Shown here: positions 9,147 through 18,290 of the stretch, in pieces
Layout: the number at the start of each line of letters is the position of its first letter
Numbering within the stretch: the stretch's first letter is position 1
Assembly (NCBI GenBank): GCA_035294245.1
Contig: DATGLG010000057.1
Location: 62,001-126,000, forward strand
Source: DATGLG01 sp035294245
Lineage (GTDB): Bacteria > Pseudomonadota > Alphaproteobacteria > JACZXZ01
Reading direction: 5' to 3'
DNA: 64,000 bases
Position numbers and translations under genes: made by a program
Notes under the pieces: model-generated
What the model was told of the DNA's origin: nothing
Database searches by the model: none
The model's input: the letters and a program-made list of their open reading frames with translations, nothing else

Positions 9147-9611
9147 CTATCGTGTGATCCAGCGCGGGCGACCGCGGCCGCTATATCTCGCTTCCCGGTA
9201 GACGGCGATCCACGGCGCCATGCGGCGCAGGAAGCCGCGCTTGTGCCGGCGCTGCCATGATGCGAGCCGCCACTCCATCCGACGCACGGGAATATGGCCG
9301 GCGCCGCGATAGACCATCGCCGGCTGTATCTCGCCGCTGCCGAGGCGAACCCGGCAGGCGCAGAGGCGGTAGTTGCGGCCCTCGAAATGACGGAGCCGCA
9401 GGATCTGCCCGGCACGCAGCCCGCGTGCCAATAGACCCGGCAGCCAGACGCCGGGGCGCGGAACAATGACGGGCGCCGTCGAATGGCGCTTGGCCATGCG
9501 GCGGAAGCCGTGAAGGCGCGCCGGCTCGAGCCGCAAACCCGTCGCCTTCGGCCCGAGCACGAGGCCGCGCACATCGGCGTCCATCAGGGTCCCGTAGAAG
9601 AAGAGATCCAC
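9147..9611 (-). CDS. Gamma-glutamylcyclotransferase-like (AIG2 family) protein
   Basis: A 154-residue AIG2/GGCT-fold protein; the defining FFYGTLMD loop is at the N-terminus. Families of this fold act on gamma-glutamyl amides or are of unknown substrate. It begins at a GTG (9611) only six bases after the phosphomannomutase stop, so it is the last gene of the ugd-phosphomannomutase unit. The C-terminal third is unusually rich in Arg and Trp (WRLASWQRRHKRGFLRRM). The role in this operon is unclear. Confidence 0.8.
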   Translation of the reverse strand: MDLFFYGTLMDADVRGLVLGPKATGLRLEPARLHGFRRMAKRHSTAPVIVPRPGVWLPGLLARGLRAGQILRLRHFEGRNYRLCACRVRLGSGEIQPAMVYRGAGHIPVRRMEWRLASWQRRHKRGFLRRMAPWIAVYREARYSGRGRPRWITR

Positions 9612-9617
9612 GGCGCG

Positions 9618-10994
9618 TCACGCCGAGAATGCGATGCCGCTGGCCTTGAGCTGCTCCGCAAGGATCGCCTTGAGGCGAGCAAGGCCGGCCTCGCTGGATG
9701 CCTCGCAACGTGCCACCAGCACATCCTGGGTGTTGGAGGCGCGGAGCAGCCACCAGCCATCGGCGGTGCGAACGCGCACGCCGTCGATCCCGCTAACATC
9801 GGCTTTGTCTGCGGCGAGGCGCGCCTTCACCTCCTCGACGGCGGCGAATTTGCGGGCCTCGCCGCAAGGGATGCGCAGTTCGGGCGTGTTGACGACGGCC
9901 GGCAGGCGATCGCGCATCTCGGCGAGGCTGGCGTCCTCCCGTGAGACGACGTTGAGGAGCCGGACGGCCGCATAAAGCGCGTCGTCATAGCCGTAATAAC
10001 GATCAGCGAAAAAAATATGCCCGCTCATCTCGCCGGCGAGCAGCGCGCCCGTCTCTGCCATTTTCGCCTTGATGAGCGAATGGCCGGTCCGCCACATGAG
10101 CGGCTTTCCACCCATGCGCGCGACCGCGTCGAAAAGGACCTGGCTTGCCTTCACGTCAGCGATGATGGTGGCGCCGGGCTGCCGTCGCAGCACGTCCTGG
10201 GCGAGGAAGACGAGGAACTGGTCGCCCCACAGGATGCGTCCCTTTCCGTCGAGCACGCCGATGCGATCGCCGTCGCCGTCAAATGCAATGCCGAGGTCGC
10301 AGCCCTCGCGGAGCACCGCGGCGCGCAGCTGCTCGAGATTCTCAGGAACGGTCGGATCAGGATGATGCGATGGGAAGCGACCGTCGATCGCCTCGTTGAG
10401 GAGCACATGGGTGCCGGGAAGCGCCTTGGTGAGATCGGCCATGACGGCGCCTGCGGCGCCGTTCCCCGCATCCCAGGCGACCTTGAGCGGCCGCCCCGTC
10501 TCCATGTCTTGCAGCAGCCGCGCCACATAGGTGGCGCGCAGATCGTGATCGGCGAGCTTGCCGCGACCCGATGCGAAATCGCCGGCGCGGGCGATCGCGC
10601 CGAGACGCTGAATGTCGCCACCATAGATCGCGGCACCCTTCGACACCATCTTGAAGCCGTTGTAGTTCGCGGGATTGTGCGAGCCCGTCACCATCACGGC
10701 GCCGTCGGTCTGGAGATGCTTGCTGGCGAAGTAAAGCATCGGTGTCGGGCCGAGGCCGATGCGCAGCACGTCGGCACCCGTCGACACCAGCCCCTCGGCA
10801 AGCGCAGCGGCGAGCTCGGGCGAGCTGAGCCGGCCGTCATAGCCGAGCGCCACGGTCCGGCCTCCGCCGCGAAGGACGAAGGTGCCGAACGCGCGTCCGA
10901 GCGCGCGCGCGTCGCGCCCATCGAGGGTCTCGCCGACGATTCCGCGGATATCGTATTCGCGGAGGATGCTCTCTTTGAAGATATGCGCCGTCAT
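9618..10994 (-). CDS. Phosphomannomutase / phosphoglucomutase
   Basis: Alpha-D-phosphohexomutase interconverting hexose-6- and hexose-1-phosphates, supplying Glc-1-P or Man-1-P for sugar nucleotides. Conserved sites: the phosphoserine loop TGSHNP (S105), the metal loop DGDGDRIG, and the sugar-specificity loop GEMSGHIFF, which is typical of the AlgC/ManB group that uses both sugars. The ATG at 10994 is chosen because GGGGAGCGAGGA precedes it and MTAHIFKESILREYDIRG matches family N-termini; an upstream in-frame extension runs into ugd. Product 458 residues. With ugd (53 bases upstream) and galU it forms a route from Glc-6-P to UDP-glucuronate for surface polysaccharides. Confidence 0.92.
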   Translation of the reverse strand: MTAHIFKESILREYDIRGIVGETLDGRDARALGRAFGTFVLRGGGRTVALGYDGRLSSPELAAALAEGLVSTGADVLRIGLGPTPMLYFASKHLQTDGAVMVTGSHNPANYNGFKMVSKGAAIYGGDIQRLGAIARAGDFASGRGKLADHDLRATYVARLLQDMETGRPLKVAWDAGNGAAGAVMADLTKALPGTHVLLNEAIDGRFPSHHPDPTVPENLEQLRAAVLREGCDLGIAFDGDGDRIGVLDGKGRILWGDQFLVFLAQDVLRRQPGATIIADVKASQVLFDAVARMGGKPLMWRTGHSLIKAKMAETGALLAGEMSGHIFFADRYYGYDDALYAAVRLLNVVSREDASLAEMRDRLPAVVNTPELRIPCGEARKFAAVEEVKARLAADKADVSGIDGVRVRTADGWWLLRASNTQDVLVARCEASSEAGLARLKAILAEQLKASGIAFSA

Positions 10995-11047
10995 TCCTCG
11001 CTCCCCATCTGCGTCGCCGGGCGGTGCTGCGGCGGGATCAGCGCCGG

Positions 11048-12358
11048 TCAGCGGCTTGGGCGCCCGACGCAAGTGTAGCGGAATCCAGCGGCCTTCATCT
11101 CCTCCGGCTCGTAGATATTGCGATAATCGACGATCACCGGCTCCTTGAGCAGGCTCTTTACCCGGGCGAGGTCCAGCGCGCGAAACTCGTTCCATTCGGT
11201 GATGATCGCAAGGGCGTCCGCATCCGCCATCGTGTCATAGGCGCTTTGACACCAGGCGACGCCGTCGAGGAGCTTCTTGGCCTCCTGCATCCCTTCGGGA
11301 TCGAAGACGCGCACCGCAGCCCCGGCACGGCGCAGGGCCGGCACGATATCGAGGCTCGGGCTCTCGCGCATATCGTCGGTATTGGGCTTGAAGGTCAGCC
11401 CCAGCACCGCGATCGTCTTGCCCGCGACCGAGCCGCCGCAGGCCTCGACGATCTTTCCGGCCATGCGCTGCTTGCGCCTGGCATTCACGTCGACCACGGT
11501 CTCGACGATGCGCAGGGGCGCTCCCGCCTCCTGGGCGATCCGCACGAGCGCAAGCGTATCCTTGGGAAAGCATGAGCCGCCATAGCCGGGCCCCGCATGC
11601 AGGAATTTGCGCCCGATCCTGCCGTCGAGGCCGATCCCGCGGGCGACATCGTGCACATTCGTGCCGAGGCGCTCGCAGAGATCGGCGATCTCGTTGATGA
11701 AGCTGATCTTGGTAGCGAGGAAGCTGTTGGCGGCGTATTTGATCAGCTCGGCGGTCTCGGGAGCGGTGAAGAGGATCGGTGTCTCGATGAGATAAAGCGG
11801 CCGATAGAGTTGACGCATGACCTCGCGCGCGCGGTCGCTGTCTGTTCCGATCACCACGCGGTCGGGCCGCATGAAGTCGTTGATCGCCGATCCCTCCCGC
11901 AGGAATTCCGGATTCGAGACGACATCGAAATTTGCCCGCGCCTGGCTCTCGCCGATGATTCGGCTTACCTCGCGGCAGGTCCCGACGGGCACGGTGGACT
12001 TCGTCACCACCACCGTGTAGCCGCGGAGCGCGCCGGCGAGCTCGCGGGCGGCATCATACACGTATGTGAGGTCGGCATAGCCGTCGCCCCGGCGGCTGGG
12101 CGTTCCCACTGCGATGAAGACCGCATCGGCGCCGTCCACAGCCTTGGCGAGATCCGTCGTGAAGGATAGCCGGCCATCCTTCACATTGCTCTCTACCAGC
12201 GCGTCGAGGCCGGGCTCGTAGATGGGGATTTCGCCATGCTTGAGGCGCGCGACCTTGCCCTGGTCCTTGTCGACGCAGACGACCTCGACGCCGAACTCGG
12301 AAAAACAGGCGCCGGAGACCAGCCCGACATAGCCGGTGCCGATCATGGCAATACGCAT
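11048..12358 (-). CDS. ugd: UDP-glucose 6-dehydrogenase
   Basis: Oxidises UDP-glucose to UDP-glucuronate with two NAD+. The N-terminus carries the Rossmann motif GTGYVGL, the catalytic cysteine is in GYGGSCFPKD (C263), and the C-terminal UDP-binding domain includes GLTFKPNTDDMRESP. Product 436 residues, the usual size for the family. It lies between galU (52 bases upstream) and the phosphomannomutase gene on the same strand; all three probably serve exopolysaccharide or lipopolysaccharide synthesis. Confidence 0.95.
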   Translation of the reverse strand: MRIAMIGTGYVGLVSGACFSEFGVEVVCVDKDQGKVARLKHGEIPIYEPGLDALVESNVKDGRLSFTTDLAKAVDGADAVFIAVGTPSRRGDGYADLTYVYDAARELAGALRGYTVVVTKSTVPVGTCREVSRIIGESQARANFDVVSNPEFLREGSAINDFMRPDRVVIGTDSDRAREVMRQLYRPLYLIETPILFTAPETAELIKYAANSFLATKISFINEIADLCERLGTNVHDVARGIGLDGRIGRKFLHAGPGYGGSCFPKDTLALVRIAQEAGAPLRIVETVVDVNARRKQRMAGKIVEACGGSVAGKTIAVLGLTFKPNTDDMRESPSLDIVPALRRAGAAVRVFDPEGMQEAKKLLDGVAWCQSAYDTMADADALAIITEWNEFRALDLARVKSLLKEPVIVDYRNIYEPEEMKAAGFRYTCVGRPSR

Positions 12359-12410
12359 GGGAACCCCCTCTCAGGACGACCGACGTGTTCTTTCACCCTA
12401 TAGCCGAGCG

Positions 12411-13310
12411 TCAACCGGCCCTAGCTTTGGCACTTCCGTTCGCGGCATAGCGCCGGATGACCTCGGCGACGGCGGCGCCGAGGTCCTCGCGCGCGAGCGC
12501 GAAGGCGACGTTCGCCTCGAAGAACCCGACCTTGTCGCCGCAATCGAAGCGGGTACCGGCAAAGCGAAAGCCGTGGAAGGGGCCGTGGCCGATCATATGC
12601 GCGAGCGCGTCGGTGAGCTGGATCTCGCCGCCCGAGCCCTTCTCGCGGCGGTCGAGATGCTCCATGACGGCGGGCTGCAGGAGATAGCGCCCGATGATCG
12701 AGAGGGTCGAGGGCGCCTTCTCCGGCACCGGCTTCTCGACAAGGCCGCGCACCTCGACGAGCTTGCCGCGGTCGTGCGCGACGTCGAGCACGCCATAGCG
12801 GTTGGTGTGGGCGCGCGGCACCTCCATGACGGCCACCATATTCCCGCCGGTCTCGGCATAGGCCTCGATCATCTGCTTGAGACAGGGAGTCTCCGCGAGG
12901 ACGAGGTCATCGGCGAGAAGCACGGCAAAGGGCTCGTCATTGATGAGATTGCGCGCGCACCACACAGCATGGCCGAGGCCGAGCGGCTCCTGCTGGCGCA
13001 TATAGGCGACGCGGCCGGGTGCGGGGAGCCAGCGCCGGATCTCGTCGAGCTCCTTGAGCTTGCCGCGCTCAGCCAGCACGCTCTGCAGCTCGTAGCTGTG
13101 ATCGAAATGATCCTCGATCGCCGCCTTGCCGCGGCCGGTGACGAAGATGAACTCCTCGATGCCGGCCGCCTGCGCCTCCTCGAGGGCGTATTGGATGAGC
13201 GGCTTGTCGACGACTGGCAGCATCTCCTTCGGCATCGCCTTGGTGGCCGGCAGGAAACGGGTCCCCAGCCCGCCGACGGGGAAAATGGCTCTGCGAATGC
13301 GCCTGGTCAT
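12411..13310 (-). CDS. galU: UTP-glucose-1-phosphate uridylyltransferase GalU
   Basis: Makes UDP-glucose from UTP and glucose-1-phosphate. The nucleotide-binding N-terminus GGLGTRFLPATKAMPKEML and the downstream LADDLVL and EKPVPEKAPS blocks are those of bacterial GalU. The ATG at 13310 follows GGAGA at a suitable distance and gives 299 residues, the family length; the open frame extends 25 codons further without a homologous N-terminus. It supplies the substrate for the downstream ugd product. Confidence 0.95.
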   Translation of the reverse strand: MTRRIRRAIFPVGGLGTRFLPATKAMPKEMLPVVDKPLIQYALEEAQAAGIEEFIFVTGRGKAAIEDHFDHSYELQSVLAERGKLKELDEIRRWLPAPGRVAYMRQQEPLGLGHAVWCARNLINDEPFAVLLADDLVLAETPCLKQMIEAYAETGGNMVAVMEVPRAHTNRYGVLDVAHDRGKLVEVRGLVEKPVPEKAPSTLSIIGRYLLQPAVMEHLDRREKGSGGEIQLTDALAHMIGHGPFHGFRFAGTRFDCGDKVGFFEANVAFALAREDLGAAVAEVIRRYAANGSAKARAG

Positions 13311-13403
13311 GCTCTCCGTCTTTCGCGGCTTGGACGATGGTCGGATTCGGGGCTGCTTTGTGCCACAGGCGTGGGCGAGCCGCAACCGCGCACCCGCCTA
13401 CGG

Positions 13404-14132
13404 TTAATCCCGCAGCAGCGTCTCTTTCGCTTGATTCACTTTGGCCGCGAGATAGGCCGAGCCGCCGGTATCGGGATGGAGCTTCATCATAAGACGGCGA
13501 TAGGCGTCCTTGATCTCAGCCGGGCTCGCGCCCTCGGCAAGGCCCAGCAAGGCGAGCGCCTCCCCGCGCGTCATCGCCGCCGACGCCGTACCGCCTGCTC
13601 GGCCATCCGCAGCACCTGCGCCCCCGGCCGTCTCGTCCGCGCGCTCGCGCCATGTCGAGGCGAAGCGCCGATCGAGATAGGCCTCGATGAGGGCCACCGA
13701 TTCGGGGTCCTGGCGGCGGCATTCTTCGCGAAGCGCGCGGAGCTCGGCGAGGGACAAGCCGTCGAGCGCCTGCTCGGCACGCGCGCCGCTCCGCACGCGG
13801 CCGGTCATCACGCCGGTGTCGTGATCGAGCGTCATCTCGAGCATTGCCGTCTCGACGCGCGAGGTCGCGCCGGCACTTGCCCCGCCCATGGGCCTCGTGC
13901 GAGCCCACCACGCCTTCCTGCGCAGGAGAGCGGGAAAGGCGATGCCGAGCACCGCCACGGCATAGGACCAGCGGCCCGAGAGCGCGAGGAGCAGCACGAT
14001 CGCCACGGCGACAATGCCGCCGCCGTAGCGCAGGCCCTTCGCGAGCGCGCGGGGATCAGCGGCGGCGATCCAGCGCGCAAGAAGAATGAAGCTGAGAAGA
14101 ACGGCGATGCCGAGAAGAAAATAGGCGATCAT
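13404..14132 (-). CDS. Membrane-anchored J-domain protein (Tim14/DjlA-like arrangement)
   Basis: A 242-residue protein with two N-terminal membrane segments (about 3-22 and 38-62), a cytoplasmic linker and a C-terminal J domain (188-242) containing HPD at 219-221 in MMKLHPDTGGS, the signature for stimulating DnaK ATPase. The HPDTGGS ending with a short helix resembles Tim14/Pam18-type J domains found in alphaproteobacteria. It should recruit DnaK to the inner membrane. It follows the VWA protein by 20 bases on the same strand and precedes galU by 93 bases. Partner processes are unknown. Confidence 0.85.
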   Translation of the reverse strand: MIAYFLLGIAVLLSFILLARWIAAADPRALAKGLRYGGGIVAVAIVLLLALSGRWSYAVAVLGIAFPALLRRKAWWARTRPMGGASAGATSRVETAMLEMTLDHDTGVMTGRVRSGARAEQALDGLSLAELRALREECRRQDPESVALIEAYLDRRFASTWRERADETAGGAGAADGRAGGTASAAMTRGEALALLGLAEGASPAEIKDAYRRLMMKLHPDTGGSAYLAAKVNQAKETLLRD

Positions 14133-14152
14133 GGCGCTACGGCGCGAGCGTG

Positions 14153-14860
14153 CTAGCCGAGCTGGCGCGTGAGCAGGCGTGCGGCCTTGCCTCTCGTTCG
14201 ACCGTAATCCTCGAGCGCGGGACGGCCCCCGGCGGCATAGGCCGCGACGGCGCCGAGGAGCTCCCTGAGCTGCTGCGCGCTCGCGGCGTCGAAGGCGCAG
14301 TAGGCGCCGCCCGTGAGGCGCGCGATGTCGCGGAAGCACCGCGCCGCGACGGGATCGTCGCCTTCGTGGAACATGAAGGCGGGCACGCCGAGGAGCCCCA
14401 GCTCGCCGGCGAGACGGCGCAGCTCGTCGGCGCTCTCCTCCATGCAATCGCCGACGAAGACCAGCGCGTTCACCTTGCGGCGCTTCGTCTCGGCGATGGC
14501 GTGGCGCAGCACCTTCGCGATCTGGGTCTGCCCCGAGCGGCAGAGCACGGCGCTCATGCGGCGCACCAGCGCGTCGGCGCTCGTCACCCAGGGGCTCGCC
14601 TTGCATTCGCCGAAGCCGCGATAGAAGACGAGCTGCACCTCGAGCCCGCCCAGCGCCTCGGTCGCGAGGAACATCTCGCCCTGGATCTGGCAGGCGCGAT
14701 CCCAGCTCGGTTCGCGGGAGGCGGTGGCGTCCATGGCGAAAAGAAGTCGCCCCCGGCACCCGTCCGTGCGGGGTGCCGGCACGCGCGCCGCCTCAGCCAG
14801 GAATTCCGCCACTTTCGCAGCGTCCGCCGCCGCGGGAAGGCGTTTCCCGCGCGCGCCCAT
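14153..14860 (-). CDS. VWA-domain protein downstream of molybdopterin oxidoreductase
   Basis: A 235-residue, apparently cytoplasmic protein with a von Willebrand A fold. The MIDAS-like metal site is DATAS (D44, T46, S48), with LVFVGDCMEES later supplying the last acidic residue. It begins one base after the TGA of the oxidoreductase gene, so the two are almost certainly translated from one message. VWA proteins often help load or assemble metal enzymes together with an AAA+ ATPase; no such ATPase is present here. Function is inferred only from this coupling. Confidence 0.8.
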   Translation of the reverse strand: MGARGKRLPAAADAAKVAEFLAEAARVPAPRTDGCRGRLLFAMDATASREPSWDRACQIQGEMFLATEALGGLEVQLVFYRGFGECKASPWVTSADALVRRMSAVLCRSGQTQIAKVLRHAIAETKRRKVNALVFVGDCMEESADELRRLAGELGLLGVPAFMFHEGDDPVAARCFRDIARLTGGAYCAFDAASAQQLRELLGAVAAYAAGGRPALEDYGRTRGKAARLLTRQLG

Positions 14861-14861
14861 C

Positions 14862-16955
14862 TCAAGCCGGGCGCAGCCACACGGCGGTATCGTGGAACAC
14901 CGCCCCGCCCCGGGGATAGCCCGGGTCGGCGCTTGTCAAGCTGTTGATTCCCTTGCCGTCCTCGAAGGCGCCGTTGGGCCACACGCCCTCCACGACGACG
15001 ACGCCGCGCTGCACCCCGTCGAAGGGGCGGACGGGGGCGACTATGGCTCCCCTTTCGTTCCCCAGCCGCGCCCGCGCCCCCTCGGCAAGGCCCAAGTCCC
15101 GGCAATCCTCGGGATGCACGAGGATGGTGGGGCGCCCCTCGCGCTGGCGCGAGCTCGGGGTCTCGGTGAAACTGGTGTTGAGGAAGGAGCGCGAAGGCGC
15201 GGCGACGAGGCGGAAGGGCCGCTCGGGCGTCGCCGTGTCGATGACGGCGAGATGGTCGGGCATGGCGCTCATGCGCGCGCCGTCGGGCCCGAGGGCCTGC
15301 CAATCGGCCTTGAAGTGGAACTTGCCGTCGGCATGGCCGAAGCCGTTCAAGAAATGCATCTCCTCGAAGGAGAGGGCGCAATCGATCCAGCGCATGCGCC
15401 AGGCGGTCTCGACATCGGGAAGCCCGCTCGCGCGCAGAGTCGCATCCATGAGCTCCCAGGTCGTCATCTCGAAGCCGGGATGCCGCGCCCCCAGGCGCTT
15501 GGCGAGGGCGCAGAGCACGTCGTGATTGCAGCGGCTCTCGCCCACGGGCTCGATCACCCGCCGCGTCACCTGGAAATGGGTGTGGCCGCTCGCGGTATAG
15601 AAATCGTCATGCTCGAGGAAGGTGGTGGCGGGAAGGACGATATCGGCCATCGCCGCCGTCTCGGTCATAAACTGCTCGTGCACGCAGACAAAGAGGTCGT
15701 CGCGGGCGAAGCCCTCGCGCACCTTGTTGCCCTCGGGGCAGACGGTGACGGGGTTGGTGTTCTGGATGAAGAGGGCGGTGATGGGCGGGCCATCGCCGAG
15801 ATCGCGCGCATCGCCGCAGAGGATGGGGCCGATGCGCGACTGGTCGAGGAGGCGCACTGAGCGGTCGAGGGCGTCCAAGCCCATGATCAGGGTCTTGTCG
15901 ATGGGGTAGAGCCCCGTCTGGCCGTAAAGCGCCCCGCCGCCCGGATACTTCCAGGCGCCGGTGACGGCGGGAAGGCAGCTCACCGCGTGCATCTGCTGGG
16001 CGCCGTTGCGCGAGCGGGTGAAGCCATAGCCGATGCGGATATAGCTGCGCTTGGTGCGGCCGTAGAGCCGCGCGAAATCGACGATGGACTCGACGGAGAG
16101 GCCGGTGATGGCGCTCGCCCATTCCGGCGTGCGCGTCTTGAGATGAGCCTCGAGCTCGGCGGGCACGTCGGTATAGCGCGCGAGATAGTCGCGGTCGGCG
16201 AAGCCCTCCTTGAAGAGGACGTGCATGACGGCGCAGGCGAGCGCGCCGTCGGTGCCGGGGCGCAGCATGAGATGGATGTCCGCCTGCTCGGCCGTGCCGC
16301 CGCGATAGGGATCGACGACGACGAGGGGGGCGCCCCGCGCCTTCCGCGCCTGGGCGATGTGGTGCATCAGGTTGACCTGGGTATGCACCGGGTTGCCGCC
16401 CCAGACGACGACGAGATCGGAATGGGGCCCGATCTCGCGCGCATCGGTGCCGCGCTTGAAGCCGGCCCCGGCCATCCAGCCCACATCGGAGAGGCCGACG
16501 CAGATGGTGCTGTGCTGGCGCGAGTATCTCATCACGTGGCGCAGGCGCTCGATGCCGTCGCGCTGCACGAGGCCCATGGTGCCGGCGTAGAAATAGGGCC
16601 ATACCGTCTCGGGGCCGTAGCGCTCGGCGGCGCGCTGCAAGCGATGGGCCACCTCGTCGAGGGCGTCGTCCCAGGAGAGGGGCCGGAAGGCCGCCATCCC
16701 CACCCCCTTGGCGCCGACGCGGCGCAGCGGCGTCGTCAGGCGGCCGGGATGGTGGACGCGCTCGGCGTAGCGCCCGACCTTGGCGCAGACGACGCCCGAG
16801 GTATAGGTGTTGTCCCGCGCGCCGCGCACGCGGCCGATGGTGCGGGCGTCGAGGCGCTCCACCTCGAGGGCGCAGGTGCTCGGGCAATCATGGGGGCAGG
16901 CCGAGGGGAGGATCTCGATATCGGCCTTCCGCCGCGTGGTCTGGTCGAGGGGCAT
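14862..16955 (-). CDS. Molybdopterin (bis-MGD) oxidoreductase, DMSO-reductase superfamily
   Basis: A 697-residue molybdoenzyme. The N-terminus has a 4Fe-4S site with cysteines at 20, 24, 28 and 57 (CPHDCPSTC then VVCAK), followed by the molybdopterin and molybdopterin-dinucleotide-binding domains (VVWGGNPVHTQVNLMHH, VVVDPYRGGTAEQAD, and the C-terminal ARLGNERGAIVAPV). There is no twin-arginine signal, so it is cytoplasmic. The residue expected to bind Mo lies in STICVGLSDVGW, where a serine rather than Cys/Sec is the candidate ligand. No electron-transfer subunit is adjacent. Substrate is unknown; similar proteins are often labelled formate dehydrogenase or biotin sulfoxide reductase-like. 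It leads the unit with the VWA gene. Confidence 0.88.
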   Translation of the reverse strand: MPLDQTTRRKADIEILPSACPHDCPSTCALEVERLDARTIGRVRGARDNTYTSGVVCAKVGRYAERVHHPGRLTTPLRRVGAKGVGMAAFRPLSWDDALDEVAHRLQRAAERYGPETVWPYFYAGTMGLVQRDGIERLRHVMRYSRQHSTICVGLSDVGWMAGAGFKRGTDAREIGPHSDLVVVWGGNPVHTQVNLMHHIAQARKARGAPLVVVDPYRGGTAEQADIHLMLRPGTDGALACAVMHVLFKEGFADRDYLARYTDVPAELEAHLKTRTPEWASAITGLSVESIVDFARLYGRTKRSYIRIGYGFTRSRNGAQQMHAVSCLPAVTGAWKYPGGGALYGQTGLYPIDKTLIMGLDALDRSVRLLDQSRIGPILCGDARDLGDGPPITALFIQNTNPVTVCPEGNKVREGFARDDLFVCVHEQFMTETAAMADIVLPATTFLEHDDFYTASGHTHFQVTRRVIEPVGESRCNHDVLCALAKRLGARHPGFEMTTWELMDATLRASGLPDVETAWRMRWIDCALSFEEMHFLNGFGHADGKFHFKADWQALGPDGARMSAMPDHLAVIDTATPERPFRLVAAPSRSFLNTSFTETPSSRQREGRPTILVHPEDCRDLGLAEGARARLGNERGAIVAPVRPFDGVQRGVVVVEGVWPNGAFEDGKGINSLTSADPGYPRGGAVFHDTAVWLRPA

Positions 16956-17023
16956 GCGCTCTCGCTGCTTCCGATTCTCAGTGGTCTAGCACAGCATGGG
17001 CTTCGACCGGATCACGAAATTTG

Positions 17024-17060
17024 CGTCGTCATTCCCGCGCAAGCGGGAATCCAGCGGCTT
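17024..17060. repeat. Palindromic repeat, family A (copy 1)
   Basis: ATTCCCGC-GCAA-GCGGGAAT (17031-17050) preceded by CGTCGTC and followed by CCAG. This CGTCATTCCCGC...GCGGGAATCCAG core recurs at 46056-46118 and in altered form at 17214-17296. It sits in the 354-base gap between the molybdoenzyme and the restriction fragment, which contains no gene. Confidence 0.8.
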
Positions 17061-17213
17061 CTGGGCCCCCCGCTCCCCGCCAGCACGGGACAAGCTCCAC
17101 GGGGGCGACGACAGGCGTGCTCCAACGCAAGGCCCATCCCGCGCTAACACGCCAAGAATACGACGGTTTCGGGGAGGGGGGAAGGTGGGGCCGATTCTGG
17201 TATGCGCCCCTCA

Positions 17214-17296
17214 ACCGTCGTGCCCGCGAAAGCGGGCACCCAGGACTCTGAGTTCCTGGTTTCCGGCTCTCCGCTTCGCTTCGGCCGGAATGACGG
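17214..17296. repeat. Bipartite palindromic repeat, family A (copy 2)
   Basis: Two stem-loops: GTGCCCGC-GAAA-GCGGGCAC (17220-17239) and TTCCGGC/GCCGGAA around CTCCGCTTCGCTTCG (17262-17289), bounded by CCGTCGTGCCC and GGAATGACGG, which are inverted versions of each other. It ends 13 bases from the stop of the truncated restriction gene. Confidence 0.8.
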
Positions 17297-17309
17297 ATGG
17301 GAGGGAAAT

Positions 17310-18203
17310 TCAGGCCGCGATGCTAGTCCCCAGCTTTCCCTGCCCTCGTGAGATTGAGCGCGAGCCGAGGCGCGTCGCCTGCATCAGTGCGCGGATCTCG
17401 ATGGAGGTCAGTGGCAGAACGTCGTCATCGTCAAAAAGCCCACCGTTGAACCAGGGGATGGTCGTCTTGCCGAAGCGGTCCTTGTCGGAGCGCATCGCGC
17501 CGAAGAGATCGCGGAGCGTATCGCCGAAATACGAGTCGGGCTGCCGGAGCGCTTCCTCGACGATCTCGGCGAATAGGCGGTCGGGAAGCAGGCCAATATT
17601 CTCGTCCTCGACGAACATGCTGAAGACGAACTTGTTGAGTAAATGCGCGACCCTCCGGGGCTCATATTTTCGCTGCTGAAGCGCTTGCGAGATGCTCGCC
17701 AAGGCGCGCGCCGCATCCGCCGTGACGCTCTCGCGACTCTTGTTCGGGCGCAGATATTCGGGATTCTCGAAGGCCGAGCGCAACAGGCGTATGTTCTCGG
17801 GGCTTCGCAGATCGGCGAGCTGGATGATGCGAGTCTGGACAACAGAGTTGGTGAAATTCGTGTGGATGCGGATTTCCTTCATGTCCGACACGATCAGGAG
17901 GGGAGGATTCTCCAGCGCGTCGGCATATTCCTTGAGCTGGCTATAGGCCTTGATCAGGCTCGCTTGCTTGCCCTTGTATTCCCAGGCGAAGCAATTCTTC
18001 TTCCACACATCTGCGCGCCCCGTCCGCCCGTCCAGCTTCTTGACGGATTTCTCGAAGGTGAAGCTCTTGCCCGTCGGATCGGCCTTGGCCGGGCGGTCCA
18101 CCTCAAGCAGGTCGCAGAGATCGAGGAAGTGCTCCCGCGACGCCGAGGATTCGGACAACGTGACCCGGCGCCATTTTTCGATGAATTCCTGCGTGGTGAT
18201 CAT
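17310..18203 (-). pseudogene. 5' fragment of an MmeI-type restriction-modification gene
   Basis: Single-chain MmeI-like enzymes carry, in order, an N-terminal nuclease domain, a helical spacer, an adenine methyltransferase and a target-recognition domain, in about 900 or more residues. Only the first two are here (297 residues): the nuclease core D65-x9-E75-x-K77 in ADVWKKNCFAWEYKGK, then the helical spacer through NKFVFSMFVEDENIGLLPDRLF and WFNGGLFDDDDVLPLT. After ALMQAT near residue 273 the sequence leaves the family and stops 24 residues later; the methyltransferase (with its NPPY motif) and recognition domains are missing. The break abuts a palindromic repeat, suggesting a deletion. It is unlikely to restrict or modify DNA. 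Confidence 0.85.
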
Positions 18204-18290
18204 CGTCCCCCCTGGCCGTCACCATAGCAGGCAGATTTCGGGGCGAAAACATCCGAGCGGCGCGATCGACCCGCGACATCTTTTGACCCG

